NCBI GenBank assembly: GCA_017527435.1
Contig: JAFXQB010000023.1
Span: 1 to 46,210, forward strand
Direction: 5' to 3'
Length of the DNA: 46,210 nt
Source of the DNA: Salinivirgaceae bacterium
GTDB lineage: Bacteria > Bacteroidota > Bacteroidia > Bacteroidales > SZUA-534
Below are positions 33,668 to 43,089 of the stretch, one piece after another; positions within the stretch are counted from its first letter, which is position 1, and each line of letters opens with the position of its first letter. The notes below the pieces were generated by a model. The model saw only the letters and a program-made list of their open reading frames with translations. It had not been told where the DNA came from and did no database searches. The position numbers were made by a program, and so were the translations under genes.

Positions 33668-34873
33668 ATGGAACAGAAAAAGAAAGTTGTAGTGGCCTTC
33701 AGTGGCGGTTTGGACACATCGTACACCGTTATGTATCTGGCAAAGGAAAAGGGCTACGAGGTTCACGCGGCTTGCGCCAACACGGGCGGTTTCAGCGCCG
33801 AGCAACTCAAAACAAACGAGGAAAACGCCTACAAACTGGGCGCGACAAAATACGTAACTCTCGACGTTACAAAGGAATACTACGAGAAGAGCCTGAAATA
33901 TATGGTCTATGGCAACGTGCTGCGCAACAACTGCTACCCGATTTCGGTTTCATCGGAACGCATCTTCCAAGCCATCGCTATTGCGCGCTACGCCAAAGAG
34001 ATAGGCGCTTCGGCCATTGCACACGGCTCAACAGGTGCTGGCAACGACCAAATCCGTTTCGATATGACTTTCCTGGTTATGTGCCCGGGCGTCGAGATTA
34101 TCACGCTGACACGCGACGGCAACTTGAGCCGTCAGGAAGAGGTTGATTATCTGAACAAAAACGGATTTTTCGCCGATTTCACAAAACTCAAATACTCGTA
34201 CAACGTGGGCATTTGGGGCACGTCAATCTGCGGTGGCGAAATACTTGATTCAAAGCAAGGTCTGCCCGAATCGGCCTACTTGAAACACCCAACCAAAGAA
34301 GGTCCTGAAATTCTGAAACTTGGCTTTGAAAAGGGCGAATTGTGCAGCGTGAACGGAAAGAAATTTACTGATAAAATTGCTGCTATTCAGGCAGTTGAAG
34401 AGATTGGCGCCGCTTACGGCATCGGTCGCGACTGCCACGTGGGCGACACCATCATCGGCATCAAAGGCCGCGTTGGTTTCGAGGCCGCAGCACCAATGCT
34501 GATTATCGGCGCGCATCGTTTCCTTGAGAAATTCACGCTCTCGAAGTGGCAGCAGTACTGGAAAGACCAAGTGTCGAACTGGTACGGAATGTTCCTGCAC
34601 GAGAGTCAGTATCTTGAGCCTGTTATGCCCGACATCGAGGCAATGCTGACAAGCAGCCAACGCAACGTGACGGGCGAGGTAACGCTCGAACTGCGTCCAT
34701 TATGCTTCCAAACTGTCGGTGTTGATTCACCTAACGATTTGGTTAAGAACAAATTGGGCGAGTATGGTGAGACTGCCAAAGCCTGGACATCAGACGACGC
34801 AAAAGGCTTCATCAAGGTGACATCGACAGCGTTGAGAGCGTACTACCTGGCGCATCCGAATGAGAGACAATAA
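33668..34873 (+). CDS. argG: Argininosuccinate synthase
   Basis: A protein of 401 residues, full length. The PP-loop is VVAFSGGLDTSYTV, followed by the aspartate- and citrulline-binding parts GSTGAGNDQIRFDM, SYNVGIWGTSICGGE and GRDCHVGDTIIGIKGR. It joins citrulline and aspartate with ATP. It belongs to the second family branch found in Bacteroidetes. The 113-base spacer before it holds repeated AACTTATAACT words. Confidence 0.96.
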   Translation: MEQKKKVVVAFSGGLDTSYTVMYLAKEKGYEVHAACANTGGFSAEQLKTNEENAYKLGATKYVTLDVTKEYYEKSLKYMVYGNVLRNNCYPISVSSERIFQAIAIARYAKEIGASAIAHGSTGAGNDQIRFDMTFLVMCPGVEIITLTRDGNLSRQEEVDYLNKNGFFADFTKLKYSYNVGIWGTSICGGEILDSKQGLPESAYLKHPTKEGPEILKLGFEKGELCSVNGKKFTDKIAAIQAVEEIGAAYGIGRDCHVGDTIIGIKGRVGFEAAAPMLIIGAHRFLEKFTLSKWQQYWKDQVSNWYGMFLHESQYLEPVMPDIEAMLTSSQRNVTGEVTLELRPLCFQTVGVDSPNDLVKNKLGEYGETAKAWTSDDAKGFIKVTSTALRAYYLAHPNERQ

Positions 34874-34884
34874 ATTAATAAAGA

Positions 34885-35073
34885 ATGGCAGAAGTAAAAC
34901 GATTGGTAAAGTCAAAAAAGAACCGCACTATCTGCGGTGTATGCGGCGGGCTGGCCGAGTATCTCGACCTTGACCCAACGGTAATGCGCATCATTTGGAT
35001 ACTGCTGGCCGTGTTTGGCGGTTGCGGCTTATTGCTCTACTTGATTTTTGCACTTGTAATGCCTAACGAATAG
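34885..35073 (+). CDS. Small PspC-domain membrane protein
   Basis: A protein of 62 residues. KKNRTICGVCGGLAEYLDLDPTVMRI is the conserved PspC start, followed by one transmembrane helix (IWILLAVFGGCGLLLYLIFAL) and VMPNE. PspC proteins sense or protect against membrane stress, though short free-standing copies are common and of unknown role. It lies 11 bases after argG and 3 bases before argC, so it is co-translated within an amino-acid operon, an unexpected location. Confidence 0.92.
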   Translation: MAEVKRLVKSKKNRTICGVCGGLAEYLDLDPTVMRIIWILLAVFGGCGLLLYLIFALVMPNE

Positions 35074-35076
35074 ATT

Positions 35077-36114
35077 ATGATAAAGATAGGAATTTTGGGC
35101 GCTGCTGGATATACAGGCGGTGAACTCATCAGACTGCTGATAAACCATCCTGAAGCTGAAATTGTGTTCGCCAACAGCGAATCGAATGCAGGAAACCTTG
35201 TGTGCGACGTGCACGAAGGGCTGATAGGCGAAACCGACCTGCGGTTCACAACCGAAATGCCGTTCGACAAGGTTGACGTGGTTTTCTTCTGCTTCGGGCA
35301 CGGCAAGAGCGAGGCCTTCCTGAAAGAGCACGCTATACCTAACAATGTGAAAATCATTGATATGGCACAGGATTTCCGCATTGCCGCACCAACTCACGAT
35401 TATGTTTACGGTCTGCCCGAAATCCACAAAGCACAAATCAAGGTGTGTCAGCATTTGGCCAATCCTGGCTGCTTCGCCACTTGCATTCAGTTGGGTTTGC
35501 TGCCGCTGGCCAAGGCGGGGCTGCTGCGTTACGACGTGGCTGTGAACGCCATCACAGGCTCGACGGGTGCAGGACAGAAACCGTCGGCAACCACACATTT
35601 CTCGTGGCGCAACAACAATATGAGCATCTACAAAGTGTTTGAGCATCAGCACCTTCACGAGATTTGCCAAAGCCTGAACGAGATGCGCCCGACCAACGCG
35701 CCCGCATTTGCCGACACGCTTGTGGCACAGCCAAAAGCGGACGAGATTACCATCGATTTCATTCCTTATCGCGGCGATTTTGCGCGCGGCATTTTCTGCA
35801 CTGAAGTTGTCCGCTTCGAAGGCGCCGAAGGCTCTGCCACCAACCCGACTGCGGAACAGTTATCGGCTTTATACAAAGAGTTTTACAAAGACGCCGCCTT
35901 CACTCACTACTGCGACACTGACATCGACCTGAAGCAAGTTGTGAATACCAACAAGGCGCTCGTCCACATCAGCAAGTTCGGCAACAAGGCCGTCATCACA
36001 TCAATGATTGACAACCTGCTGAAAGGCGCTGTGGGACAGGCAGTTCAGAATATGAACATTATGTTCGGCATTGACGAGAAGGCGGGACTAAATTTGAAGG
36101 CGAATGCGTTTTAA
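35077..36114 (+). CDS. argC: N-acyl-gamma-glutamyl-phosphate reductase
   Basis: A protein of 345 residues. It begins with the NADP motif GILGAAGYTGGELIRLL, and has the catalytic Cys in HLANPGCFATCIQLGL, GSTGAGQKPSATTHFSWR and HQHLHEI. It reduces acyl-glutamyl phosphate to the semialdehyde. The remaining genes (argB, D, F, E, H) are not in the window; no terminator is obvious after argC and the next gene is convergent. Confidence 0.95.
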   Translation: MIKIGILGAAGYTGGELIRLLINHPEAEIVFANSESNAGNLVCDVHEGLIGETDLRFTTEMPFDKVDVVFFCFGHGKSEAFLKEHAIPNNVKIIDMAQDFRIAAPTHDYVYGLPEIHKAQIKVCQHLANPGCFATCIQLGLLPLAKAGLLRYDVAVNAITGSTGAGQKPSATTHFSWRNNNMSIYKVFEHQHLHEICQSLNEMRPTNAPAFADTLVAQPKADEITIDFIPYRGDFARGIFCTEVVRFEGAEGSATNPTAEQLSALYKEFYKDAAFTHYCDTDIDLKQVVNTNKALVHISKFGNKAVITSMIDNLLKGAVGQAVQNMNIMFGIDEKAGLNLKANAF

Positions 36115-36206
36115 AATCGCTGTACAACGTTTTTTTGCAGGATTACTGAATGTTTTTTTGATTTATTGAAGATAATTGATTGGCAGCAAAAACTGAAATA
36201 TAGATC

Positions 36207-37322
36207 TCAATCGCTGTAATCAATATCGAAATTTATCTCGACTTCGTATCCTGAATATTTCTGAACAACGGCATCGGCAATTTGCTGGCGCAGAGCCAGT
36301 TTGTCGCTCACTTTGAAATCGACAACCGCGTCAAACGAAATCAGTTTTGAGTTTGTGTCGATGAAAATTCCGTGCACCTGCAGCACACCGTCGAAATTCG
36401 ACACAATGCTGCGTATGTCGCTCTGCATCAAGCCGTATTCGCCGTTTTGCCTGTCGGTGGCGTAGATGCCGATGGTTAGGAAAACGCCGTATTTCGTCAC
36501 AATCTGGCGTTGTATTCGTTTGGTTAACAAGTGAATATCGCGGGCGGTCATTGTTGAGTCAACTTCAATGTGGGCCGAGCCGACAGCGCGGTCGTGGCCG
36601 TAGTTGTGCAGAACAAGGTCATAAACGCCGATAACACCTTCAAATTCAGCAATATCAGCTTTCATACTATGCGTGGTTTCACTATCGGTGCGGGCACCCA
36701 AAATCTGGTTCATCGGCTTCATAAACAGTTCGATACCCGATTTGATGATGAAAACCGAAATCACCGCGCCGATTATGCCGTCAACCGCCAGGCCGAAAAT
36801 CAGCGTTATGGCGGCGCCAACGAGTGTGGATGCGGAAATGACGGCGTCGTGCAGGGCGTCGGCACCCGAGGCAATCAGTGCATCGGAACTGAAACGCTCG
36901 CCTTGGCGTTTGACGTATCTGCCTAATACTAACTTGGTTGCAATGGCCACCACAATCACCACAATGGTCACTGTAGAGTATTCGGGCACCACTGGGGCGA
37001 TAATCTTTTTCACCGACTCGATGAGCGATGCCGCGCCAGCCGCAAACACAAGCCCAGCAATCAGGATGGCGCTGAAATACTCAATCCGCCCGTAGCCGAA
37101 CGGATGCTCGCGGTCGGGCTTGCGGTGCGCAAGTTTGATGCCCACAATGGTAATCACCGACGAGAGCGCGTCGCTCAGGTTGTTGACGGCGTCGAGCAAA
37201 ATGGCTATTGAGTTGGCCATCAGACCCACAATTGCCTTAAAGGTGGCAAGCAGCAGATTGGCGGCAATGCCGATGAAACTTGTTCTCGAAATCTGCTTCT
37301 CGCGAGTGGTTATCTTTCCCAT
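36207..37322 (-). CDS. Cation diffusion facilitator family transporter
   Basis: A protein of 371 residues from the ATG at 37322 (MGKITTREKQISRTSFIG); the open frame back to 37364 crosses the promoter. Five to six transmembrane helices include LLDAVNNLSDALSSV and GADALHDAVIS, which carry the Asp/His pairs of the metal site. HPFGYGRIEYFSA is the typical cytoplasmic loop. After residue 215 comes a long C-terminal part with two ferredoxin-like segments (IAEFEGVIGVYDLVLHNYG, IVSNFDGVLQVHGIF). Likely exports zinc, manganese or iron. It has its own promoter inside the end of lacZ. Confidence 0.92.
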   Translation of the reverse strand: MGKITTREKQISRTSFIGIAANLLLATFKAIVGLMANSIAILLDAVNNLSDALSSVITIVGIKLAHRKPDREHPFGYGRIEYFSAILIAGLVFAAGAASLIESVKKIIAPVVPEYSTVTIVVIVVAIATKLVLGRYVKRQGERFSSDALIASGADALHDAVISASTLVGAAITLIFGLAVDGIIGAVISVFIIKSGIELFMKPMNQILGARTDSETTHSMKADIAEFEGVIGVYDLVLHNYGHDRAVGSAHIEVDSTMTARDIHLLTKRIQRQIVTKYGVFLTIGIYATDRQNGEYGLMQSDIRSIVSNFDGVLQVHGIFIDTNSKLISFDAVVDFKVSDKLALRQQIADAVVQKYSGYEVEINFDIDYSD

Positions 37323-37352
37323 TTTCCGATTTTTTGTCAGCGTTAAACGCCG

Positions 37353-37383
37353 CAAAAATATCATTTCACAGGCGTAATCACAA
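37353..37383 (-). promoter_or_regulatory. Promoter of the CDF transporter gene, inside the lacZ 3' end
   Basis: On the minus strand TTG (37381-37383), 20 bases, then TATTTTTG (37353-37360). The -33 element and most of the spacer lie in the last codons of the beta-galactosidase gene, whose stop is at 37361-37363. Confidence 0.7.
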
Positions 37384-40300
37384 ACTCAAATTCGTACGGT
37401 CCAAAAGGCAGGCAGTACTGCGGCAGCGGCCAGGCGCCCCACGAGTTCACGCAGCCCATTCCCATTTGCGCGCCATCGATGCAGACGGCTGTCAGGTGCT
37501 CTGCCTTGAGGTCGGTTGAGTGGTATTGGCGCTTCTCCTTTGTGGGGCAAAGGTTCTCCATTGTGTATGGCAGAGCCGATGCCGAGAAAAGTTTCGTCGA
37601 AGTGAACTGCAATCCGCGGCCCGCAATGTCGGTGATGGCATAGCGGCGCAGGTCGCTTTTGGTGCCAGTCTCCTGCGGACGAATGTACGGATAGTATTGT
37701 TCTTCAACGCTTTGCGCGAAATGGCCGATAGGTTGCGACAGTTTGCGGTCGGCGTAGTTCTCAACAGGGCCGCGGCCGAAATAGTCGATGCGGTCGAACG
37801 ATTCGGGCATCTCCATCCGCATTCCAAAGCGGAACAGATTGGGTTTTGCCTTGGCATCGTTGTTTGGCGTAAATTTTTGATTCACAGCAATCTGTCCCTT
37901 ATCATTGATTCGGTAGGTAAGCGTTAAATCACCAAGCCGCTCCGAATTTGCGGCAACAACCTGATAATCAGTTTCAATTTTCAAAATTGTGTTTTCATAG
38001 GAAACCGAACTTTGCTTTGGTTTGCACGAAGCGTTTTCCCACGCTTCGAACCGCCGTTCCAAACGTGCGCCGTAGTCGTTGTCAGTCGGGGCGCGCCAGA
38101 AGTTGGGCCGCAGCGTGCTGCCGTCTTTCAAATATTGGCGGCCGTCAATAACAATGCTGCATAAGAAATTCGCTTCATCGAGTTGATATTCAAAGTTTTC
38201 GCCCTTAATGATTGTCTTTTTGGGTGAGGAAGTGTCCACGGCAATCGTTTTTTTGCTTTCCGCGAAGGCGTCTTTCAATTCCGCTTCCGCGATAACCAAT
38301 TGGTCGTAAGCCACTTGCGAGCCTGCGGGCAGAATGTCGTCGGCCTGTTTCAGTTTGTACTTGATATTGAAAAAGACATCGCCTTGAGCGGGAATGCGGC
38401 TGCCGTCGAACCCAAGTTGCACATTAGCAGACAATTGCGGCTCAACTTTGATATCGGGAACAATGCCAGCCAAAATGCATTTGCCGTCGGCTTCAATGCT
38501 CCACTCGGCATAGTATTTCGAAAGGTCGGTAAAGAAGTTCTCGTTCGTGACTTTGATTGTACCTTGCTTAATATCAACAAGTTCAGTCCAAATATTCTGA
38601 TAGAAATATTTCACTTCGTAGGCGTGCGGATTGAGCACGCGGTCGGGCGAAATGAGGCCGTTGCAGTTGAAATTGTTGTCGGTGGCGTCGTAGTTGTTGT
38701 AGTCGCCGCCGTAGGTGTACTCAAGCGTGCCGTCGGCGCGGCGGCGGTGCAGCGCTTGGTCGACAAAGTCCCAAATGAAGCCGCCCTGCAACTTCGGATA
38801 TTTGCGAATCAGGTCCCAATACTCCTTGAAACCGCCGCACGAGTTGCCCATCGCGTGCGAGTATTCGCACTGAATAAGCGGGCGGTAGGCCTTCGGGTCG
38901 TTGGCGTAGCGCTCCATTGCGCCATAGTCGGCATACATCGGGCAGAAAACATCGGTAAACTCCTTAAGACCAGCGGGTTCGTACTGCACGGGGCGGCTCG
39001 ATTGACGCTCCTTGAGCCACTTGTAGCACGCTTCGAAATTCTTGCCAGGACCTGCTTCGTTGCCCAGCGACAGGAAGATTATGGCGGGGTGGTTTTTGTA
39101 GGTCTCGAAGGCGCGTTGGTTGCGCTCAAGGTGGGCCTGCAGCCACGTCTCGTTGTGCGACAGGCAGCGGTCGGTGTAAATCAGGCCGTGCGACTCAAGG
39201 TTGGCTTCGCTCACCATATAGAATCCGTAGCGGTCGCAGAGTTCGTACCAGTACGGGTCGTCGGGATAGTGGCAGGTGCGCACCGCATTCACGTTCATCT
39301 CTTTCATAATCTTTGCGTCCTGTTCCATACGCCAGCGCGGCACGCAGTAGCCGTAGTCGGGGTCGAGTTCGTGGCGGTCGACGCCCTTAATGAGAACGGG
39401 CTTGCCGTTCACCCAAATCTGCCCCAAATCGGTTTTCTGCTCAATTTTGCGGAAACCGACATTTTGTCTAATCACTTGAAGAACAGTGTTTTTATTATCG
39501 AGAATGGTGATTTCGAGCGAATAGAGATTCGGTTCTTCGGCCGACCATTTTTTCACTGCGCCGCACTTCTGCGAAAGCGCGAATGTGTTCTTGCCCTTCG
39601 GTTGCAAATTGGCCAAAAATACCTGATTATCAGCGTTGTCGAACAGTGTAGCCTTCACCTTTGCGCTACCCGAAGTTTTTACGGTAATGTCGAGTGCGCC
39701 GTTGGTGTAGTTGTCGGTCAGGTCGGGGACAATCTCCACGTCGTTGGCGTGAACTTTGGGCTGCGAGTAGAGATAGCACTCGCGCGCAATGCCCGCAAAG
39801 CGCCAGAAATCCTGGTCTTCGAGATACGAGCCGTCGCACCAGCGGAAAATCTGCATAGCAAACAGATTATCACCCTTTTTCAAGTATTTGGTAATGTCGA
39901 ATTCGGCGGCCACCTTGCTGTCTTCAGAGTACCCGACAAACTTGCCGTTTATCCACAAATAGACGTTCGAAGTTGCTGAACCAATGTGTATTACAACGTT
40001 CTGTCCAGCCCAGTTGTCGGGTATTGCGATTGTTCGGCGGTATGAGCCCACGTGGTTGTGCTGCGTGCCCACTTCGGGCGCGTTGTTTCCCGAGAACGGA
40101 CCCCAGGGAAAGCCCACGTTGGTATAGACGGGGTCGCCGTAGCCGTTGAGTTCCCACAAACCAGGAACGGGCATCGTGCCCCACTGCGAGTCGTCGAAGT
40201 TGGTTTGGAAGAAGGTTGTCGGCCGTTGGTCGGCATTCTCAACCCAGTTGAATTTCCATTGGCCTTCAATCGATAAATAGTTGGCTGCCAGCGTCTTGTC

Positions 40301-40462
40301 TCCGTTTTTTGCATCATCGGCACTGCTGAAAGCAAAATAGTCGGCGTGCTGTTCAAGTCGGTTTACCTGATTCACTTGTGGATTGCGCCACTCTTCTTGT
40401 GCGCTGATTGTCAGCGAAATGCCTGTTAGCGCTGCCGCAATGGCGAGTTTTGTTCCGTTCAT
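37361..40462 (-). CDS. Secreted GH2 beta-galactosidase, LacZ-like
   Basis: A protein of 1033 residues, similar in length to E. coli LacZ. A signal peptide (LAIAAALTGISLTISAQ) places it in the periplasm. The N-terminal sugar-binding and Ig domains are followed by the TIM barrel with ACHYPDDPYWYELCD-like text (RTCHYPDDPYWYELCDRYG), the acid/base Glu in LGNEAGPG (about residue 467) and the nucleophile Glu in QCEYSHAMGNS (about residue 531). The C-terminal beta-sandwich has MRMEMPESFDRIDYFGRGP and ENYADRK. It removes beta-galactose from glycans. No SusC/SusD pair or other glycoside hydrolase is nearby, so it is not in a typical polysaccharide locus. Confidence 0.95.
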   Translation of the reverse strand: MNGTKLAIAAALTGISLTISAQEEWRNPQVNQVNRLEQHADYFAFSSADDAKNGDKTLAANYLSIEGQWKFNWVENADQRPTTFFQTNFDDSQWGTMPVPGLWELNGYGDPVYTNVGFPWGPFSGNNAPEVGTQHNHVGSYRRTIAIPDNWAGQNVVIHIGSATSNVYLWINGKFVGYSEDSKVAAEFDITKYLKKGDNLFAMQIFRWCDGSYLEDQDFWRFAGIARECYLYSQPKVHANDVEIVPDLTDNYTNGALDITVKTSGSAKVKATLFDNADNQVFLANLQPKGKNTFALSQKCGAVKKWSAEEPNLYSLEITILDNKNTVLQVIRQNVGFRKIEQKTDLGQIWVNGKPVLIKGVDRHELDPDYGYCVPRWRMEQDAKIMKEMNVNAVRTCHYPDDPYWYELCDRYGFYMVSEANLESHGLIYTDRCLSHNETWLQAHLERNQRAFETYKNHPAIIFLSLGNEAGPGKNFEACYKWLKERQSSRPVQYEPAGLKEFTDVFCPMYADYGAMERYANDPKAYRPLIQCEYSHAMGNSCGGFKEYWDLIRKYPKLQGGFIWDFVDQALHRRRADGTLEYTYGGDYNNYDATDNNFNCNGLISPDRVLNPHAYEVKYFYQNIWTELVDIKQGTIKVTNENFFTDLSKYYAEWSIEADGKCILAGIVPDIKVEPQLSANVQLGFDGSRIPAQGDVFFNIKYKLKQADDILPAGSQVAYDQLVIAEAELKDAFAESKKTIAVDTSSPKKTIIKGENFEYQLDEANFLCSIVIDGRQYLKDGSTLRPNFWRAPTDNDYGARLERRFEAWENASCKPKQSSVSYENTILKIETDYQVVAANSERLGDLTLTYRINDKGQIAVNQKFTPNNDAKAKPNLFRFGMRMEMPESFDRIDYFGRGPVENYADRKLSQPIGHFAQSVEEQYYPYIRPQETGTKSDLRRYAITDIAGRGLQFTSTKLFSASALPYTMENLCPTKEKRQYHSTDLKAEHLTAVCIDGAQMGMGCVNSWGAWPLPQYCLPFGPYEFEFVITPVK

Positions 40463-40887
40463 TTTATGTGTGGTATTAAGTTTATTTGACGATAAAAGTA
40501 AAAAATACTTTTATATAAATGACAGCATCAGAATAAAAAAATGAACAGACAGGTCGAGGGCACAAGCCGGTAAATAGAATCCGGTTTTGCGCATATGGTA
40601 GCTATGGAGATTCTCATAAACAGTACTGGCATTTACAATGTCAGAGACGGTCGCAAGCGTAATTGAATTGTGGTAACCGTTGATATGCCGTTAATCAGAA
40701 TGCCAAATAACTATCGGGTGAATCTATTTGGTCAGGTATCTGAAATCAGGTCAAAGCAGTTATAAATTTATGATAATCCGTTATTTAGACATTGTTGAAA
40801 CATTCCATTATAATTTAGTTGCCAAAAAACGCATTACAATTAAATAAAATTCTATTTTTGGTGTAAAACAAAAAATGTTTTAAAACG
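40463..40887. other. 425-base intergenic stretch upstream of lacZ and the sensor gene
   Basis: This is the shared 5' region of two divergent genes. A perfect -7 box TATTTTTG lies on the plus strand at 40853-40860, 27 bases before the sensor gene, without a clear TTG. A weaker TACTTTTA on the minus strand near 40492 could serve lacZ. No gene, repeat or RNA structure was recognised in the middle. Confidence 0.5.
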
Positions 40888-42882
40888 ATGAATGCTCGTC
40901 TGACAATTACCAATAAACTGATAATCGGTTTCGGTTCGGTTCTGCTTGTAGTTATAGCCAACGGCCTGGTAACATATTCAACATCAAACACAAACAGAAA
41001 ACTCAATGAGGACATATTGAACATCTATAACCCGTCGCTCACAGGACTGCGCGAATGCAATGTGATGGTCAATAACTCGATGATGCTTATTAAAAACTGG
41101 GTTTACATTGACAAAATTCCGGACACACCCGACAAACGAAAGCTGCAGACAATGCACGATGTGCAATTTCCTAAATTGCAGTCGGAGCTGACAGAAATGT
41201 CGAAAAATTGGGAAGAAAGTGAGCGGGATGCACTTATGTTAATCTTGACCGGTATTAACGACACGCTGTTCCGCTACCATAAAGAGATTATGGGAAGTTT
41301 GAAGTCGTTGCTTGACTACGAGGATATATTTATTAAAATGGAAGCGGAGGGAATGGTGGAAGAAGGCGGTCAGATAATTGACGTGACAAATAAAATCCTT
41401 GAACAGATAGAGGCACTGACCGAAGTGATTTCACAAAAAACCGAAGACGCCAACAAAGAGATGGCCGCATCTTTCGCTTGGTTCCAGAATTTCGTGATTT
41501 ATTCGGTGTTTATCATAGTGTTCATTGTAATTGTGGTCAGTGTCATTACGGCGCGTAGCATTGTTGTGCCGGTTTACAAACTGAAAGAGTTCCTGCTGAC
41601 AATGACCAAAGGTATTCTGCCGAAAGAAAAACTGGTTACCAACAACGACGAGATTGGCGATATGGGAGATGCACTGAATGGATTCATCGAGTCGCTTAGG
41701 CGTACATCGGAATTTGCAGTGGAGATAGGTAACGGTAATTACAATTCTGATTATGAAGCTCTTGGCGAAGAAGATACTCTTGGTAATGCATTGCTCGAGA
41801 TGCGCAAGAACCTGCGTAGTTCGGATGAAGCCAACAAAAAACGCCAGCACGAAGACGAGATCCGCAACTGGACAACCAAAGGACTTGCCGACTTTGGCGA
41901 CATTTTGCGTCACAATTCGGAGAATATGGATGTGCTGTCGAGCAATGTTATGCGTCACCTGGTTGATTATCTTGGAGTTAACCAAGGCGCCATTTACATT
42001 CTTAATGAACAGGACGATAATAATAAATTCTTCGAGATGAAGAGCGCTGTGGCCTACAACCGTGAGAAGTACCTGAAAGTGAACTTCGGCTTGACTGAAG
42101 GTTTGGTTGGCCGCTGTGCATTCGAGAAACTGCCTGTCTATCTGAAAGAAATACCAGAAGAGTATATCAGACTCACTTCAGGATTGGGTGGTGCTGAGCC
42201 GAATTATCTGCTGTTGGTTCCACTTGTAATCAATGAGAAGGTGATGGGTGTTATTGAGCTGGCATCGTTTAATGAGATACCGCAATACCAGATTGATTTT
42301 CTGCAGACATTGGGCGAAAACATCGCATCGACAATCTCGAGCGTCAGAATCACCGAGCAGACCAACAAACTTCTGTCGGAATCGAAGATGAGAGGCGAAG
42401 AGCTGACATCGCAGGAAGAGGAACTGCGCCAGAACATGGAAGAGCTGCAGGCTACTCAAGAAGAGTCGGTGCGCCGCGAGAGCGAGATGCGCCTTGCTAT
42501 GGACGCCATAAACAATACCTTGGGAACCATCGATATCGATATGAACGGAACCATTATGTCGGTCAACGACATGATGTTGCGTTTGTCGCAGGTGAACATA
42601 AATGAATTTGTGGGCAAACAGTTTGTCGATATTTACGCCTATACCGAAGCTGACCGCGACCGTTTCGACGAAGCGTGGTCGAAAGTGGCAATGGGTGAGA
42701 GCTGCGTGTACGAAGTTACCAGCAATTTCCAAGGGCTTGAGATGACATTTAATCACACGTTCACACCGTTCATCAATCAAATGGGCGATGTTGAGCGCGT
42801 TTACGACCTTGTGGTGAATACTACCGGGCAAAAGGAAATTGCCGCAAAAATTGCCAGTATGAATGCTAATTATCGTCCGTAA
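40888..42882 (+). CDS. Membrane sensor with HAMP, GAF and PAS domains, no output domain
   Basis: A protein of 664 residues. TM1 (residues about 10-30, LIIGFGSVLLVVIANGLVTY) and TM2 (about 200-225) flank a helical periplasmic sensor with the 4-helix-bundle look of chemoreceptors (NPSLTGLRECNVMVNNSMM). HAMP follows (SIVVPVYKLKEFLL). Residues about 325-487 are a GAF domain preceded by the motif GLADFGDILRHNSENM. A Gln/Glu coiled coil (EELTSQEEELRQNMEELQAT) leads to a PAS domain (residues about 530-655). No histidine kinase, GGDEF, PP2C or chemoreceptor tip is present. It would need a separate partner to signal. A terminator follows at 42914. Confidence 0.85.
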   Translation: MNARLTITNKLIIGFGSVLLVVIANGLVTYSTSNTNRKLNEDILNIYNPSLTGLRECNVMVNNSMMLIKNWVYIDKIPDTPDKRKLQTMHDVQFPKLQSELTEMSKNWEESERDALMLILTGINDTLFRYHKEIMGSLKSLLDYEDIFIKMEAEGMVEEGGQIIDVTNKILEQIEALTEVISQKTEDANKEMAASFAWFQNFVIYSVFIIVFIVIVVSVITARSIVVPVYKLKEFLLTMTKGILPKEKLVTNNDEIGDMGDALNGFIESLRRTSEFAVEIGNGNYNSDYEALGEEDTLGNALLEMRKNLRSSDEANKKRQHEDEIRNWTTKGLADFGDILRHNSENMDVLSSNVMRHLVDYLGVNQGAIYILNEQDDNNKFFEMKSAVAYNREKYLKVNFGLTEGLVGRCAFEKLPVYLKEIPEEYIRLTSGLGGAEPNYLLLVPLVINEKVMGVIELASFNEIPQYQIDFLQTLGENIASTISSVRITEQTNKLLSESKMRGEELTSQEEELRQNMEELQATQEESVRRESEMRLAMDAINNTLGTIDIDMNGTIMSVNDMMLRLSQVNINEFVGKQFVDIYAYTEADRDRFDEAWSKVAMGESCVYEVTSNFQGLEMTFNHTFTPFINQMGDVERVYDLVVNTTGQKEIAAKIASMNANYRP

Positions 42883-42913
42883 CCATTTACCGATAAGCTT
42901 GGAAATAATGAAA

Positions 42914-42943
42914 GAATGCCGCCCAAGCGGCATTCTTTTTTTA
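42914..42943 (+). terminator. Intrinsic terminator of the sensor gene
   Basis: GAATGCCGC and GCGGCATTC pair perfectly around CCAA, followed by seven T residues, 31 bases after the stop. Confidence 0.93.
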
Positions 42944-43029
42944 TGAATAGGGGGGATGGATGTATAATCATCATTGGTTAGTTTGATGTAGCTGCCAATC
43001 ACATCAGTTTTTCAAGCAGTTGTCCGAAT

Positions 43030-43066
43030 AAAAAAAGGCCCCTGTCTCACGACGGTAGCCTTTTTC
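43030..43066 (-). terminator. Probable terminator of the fibre gene
   Basis: On the minus strand AAAAAGGC and GCCTTTTT arms (43058-43065 with 43032-43039) enclose an imperfectly paired loop and lead into a T-run, about 25 bases past the stop at 43090. Confidence 0.7.
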
Positions 43067-43089
43067 CCTATGAAAAACTTCTTATTCTG

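Noticed and set aside
38300..39979. Open frame of 559 codons on the plus strand
   Set aside because: It is antisense to the beta-galactosidase gene, which has complete catalytic motifs. The text is Val/Ala/His-rich shadow without any domain.
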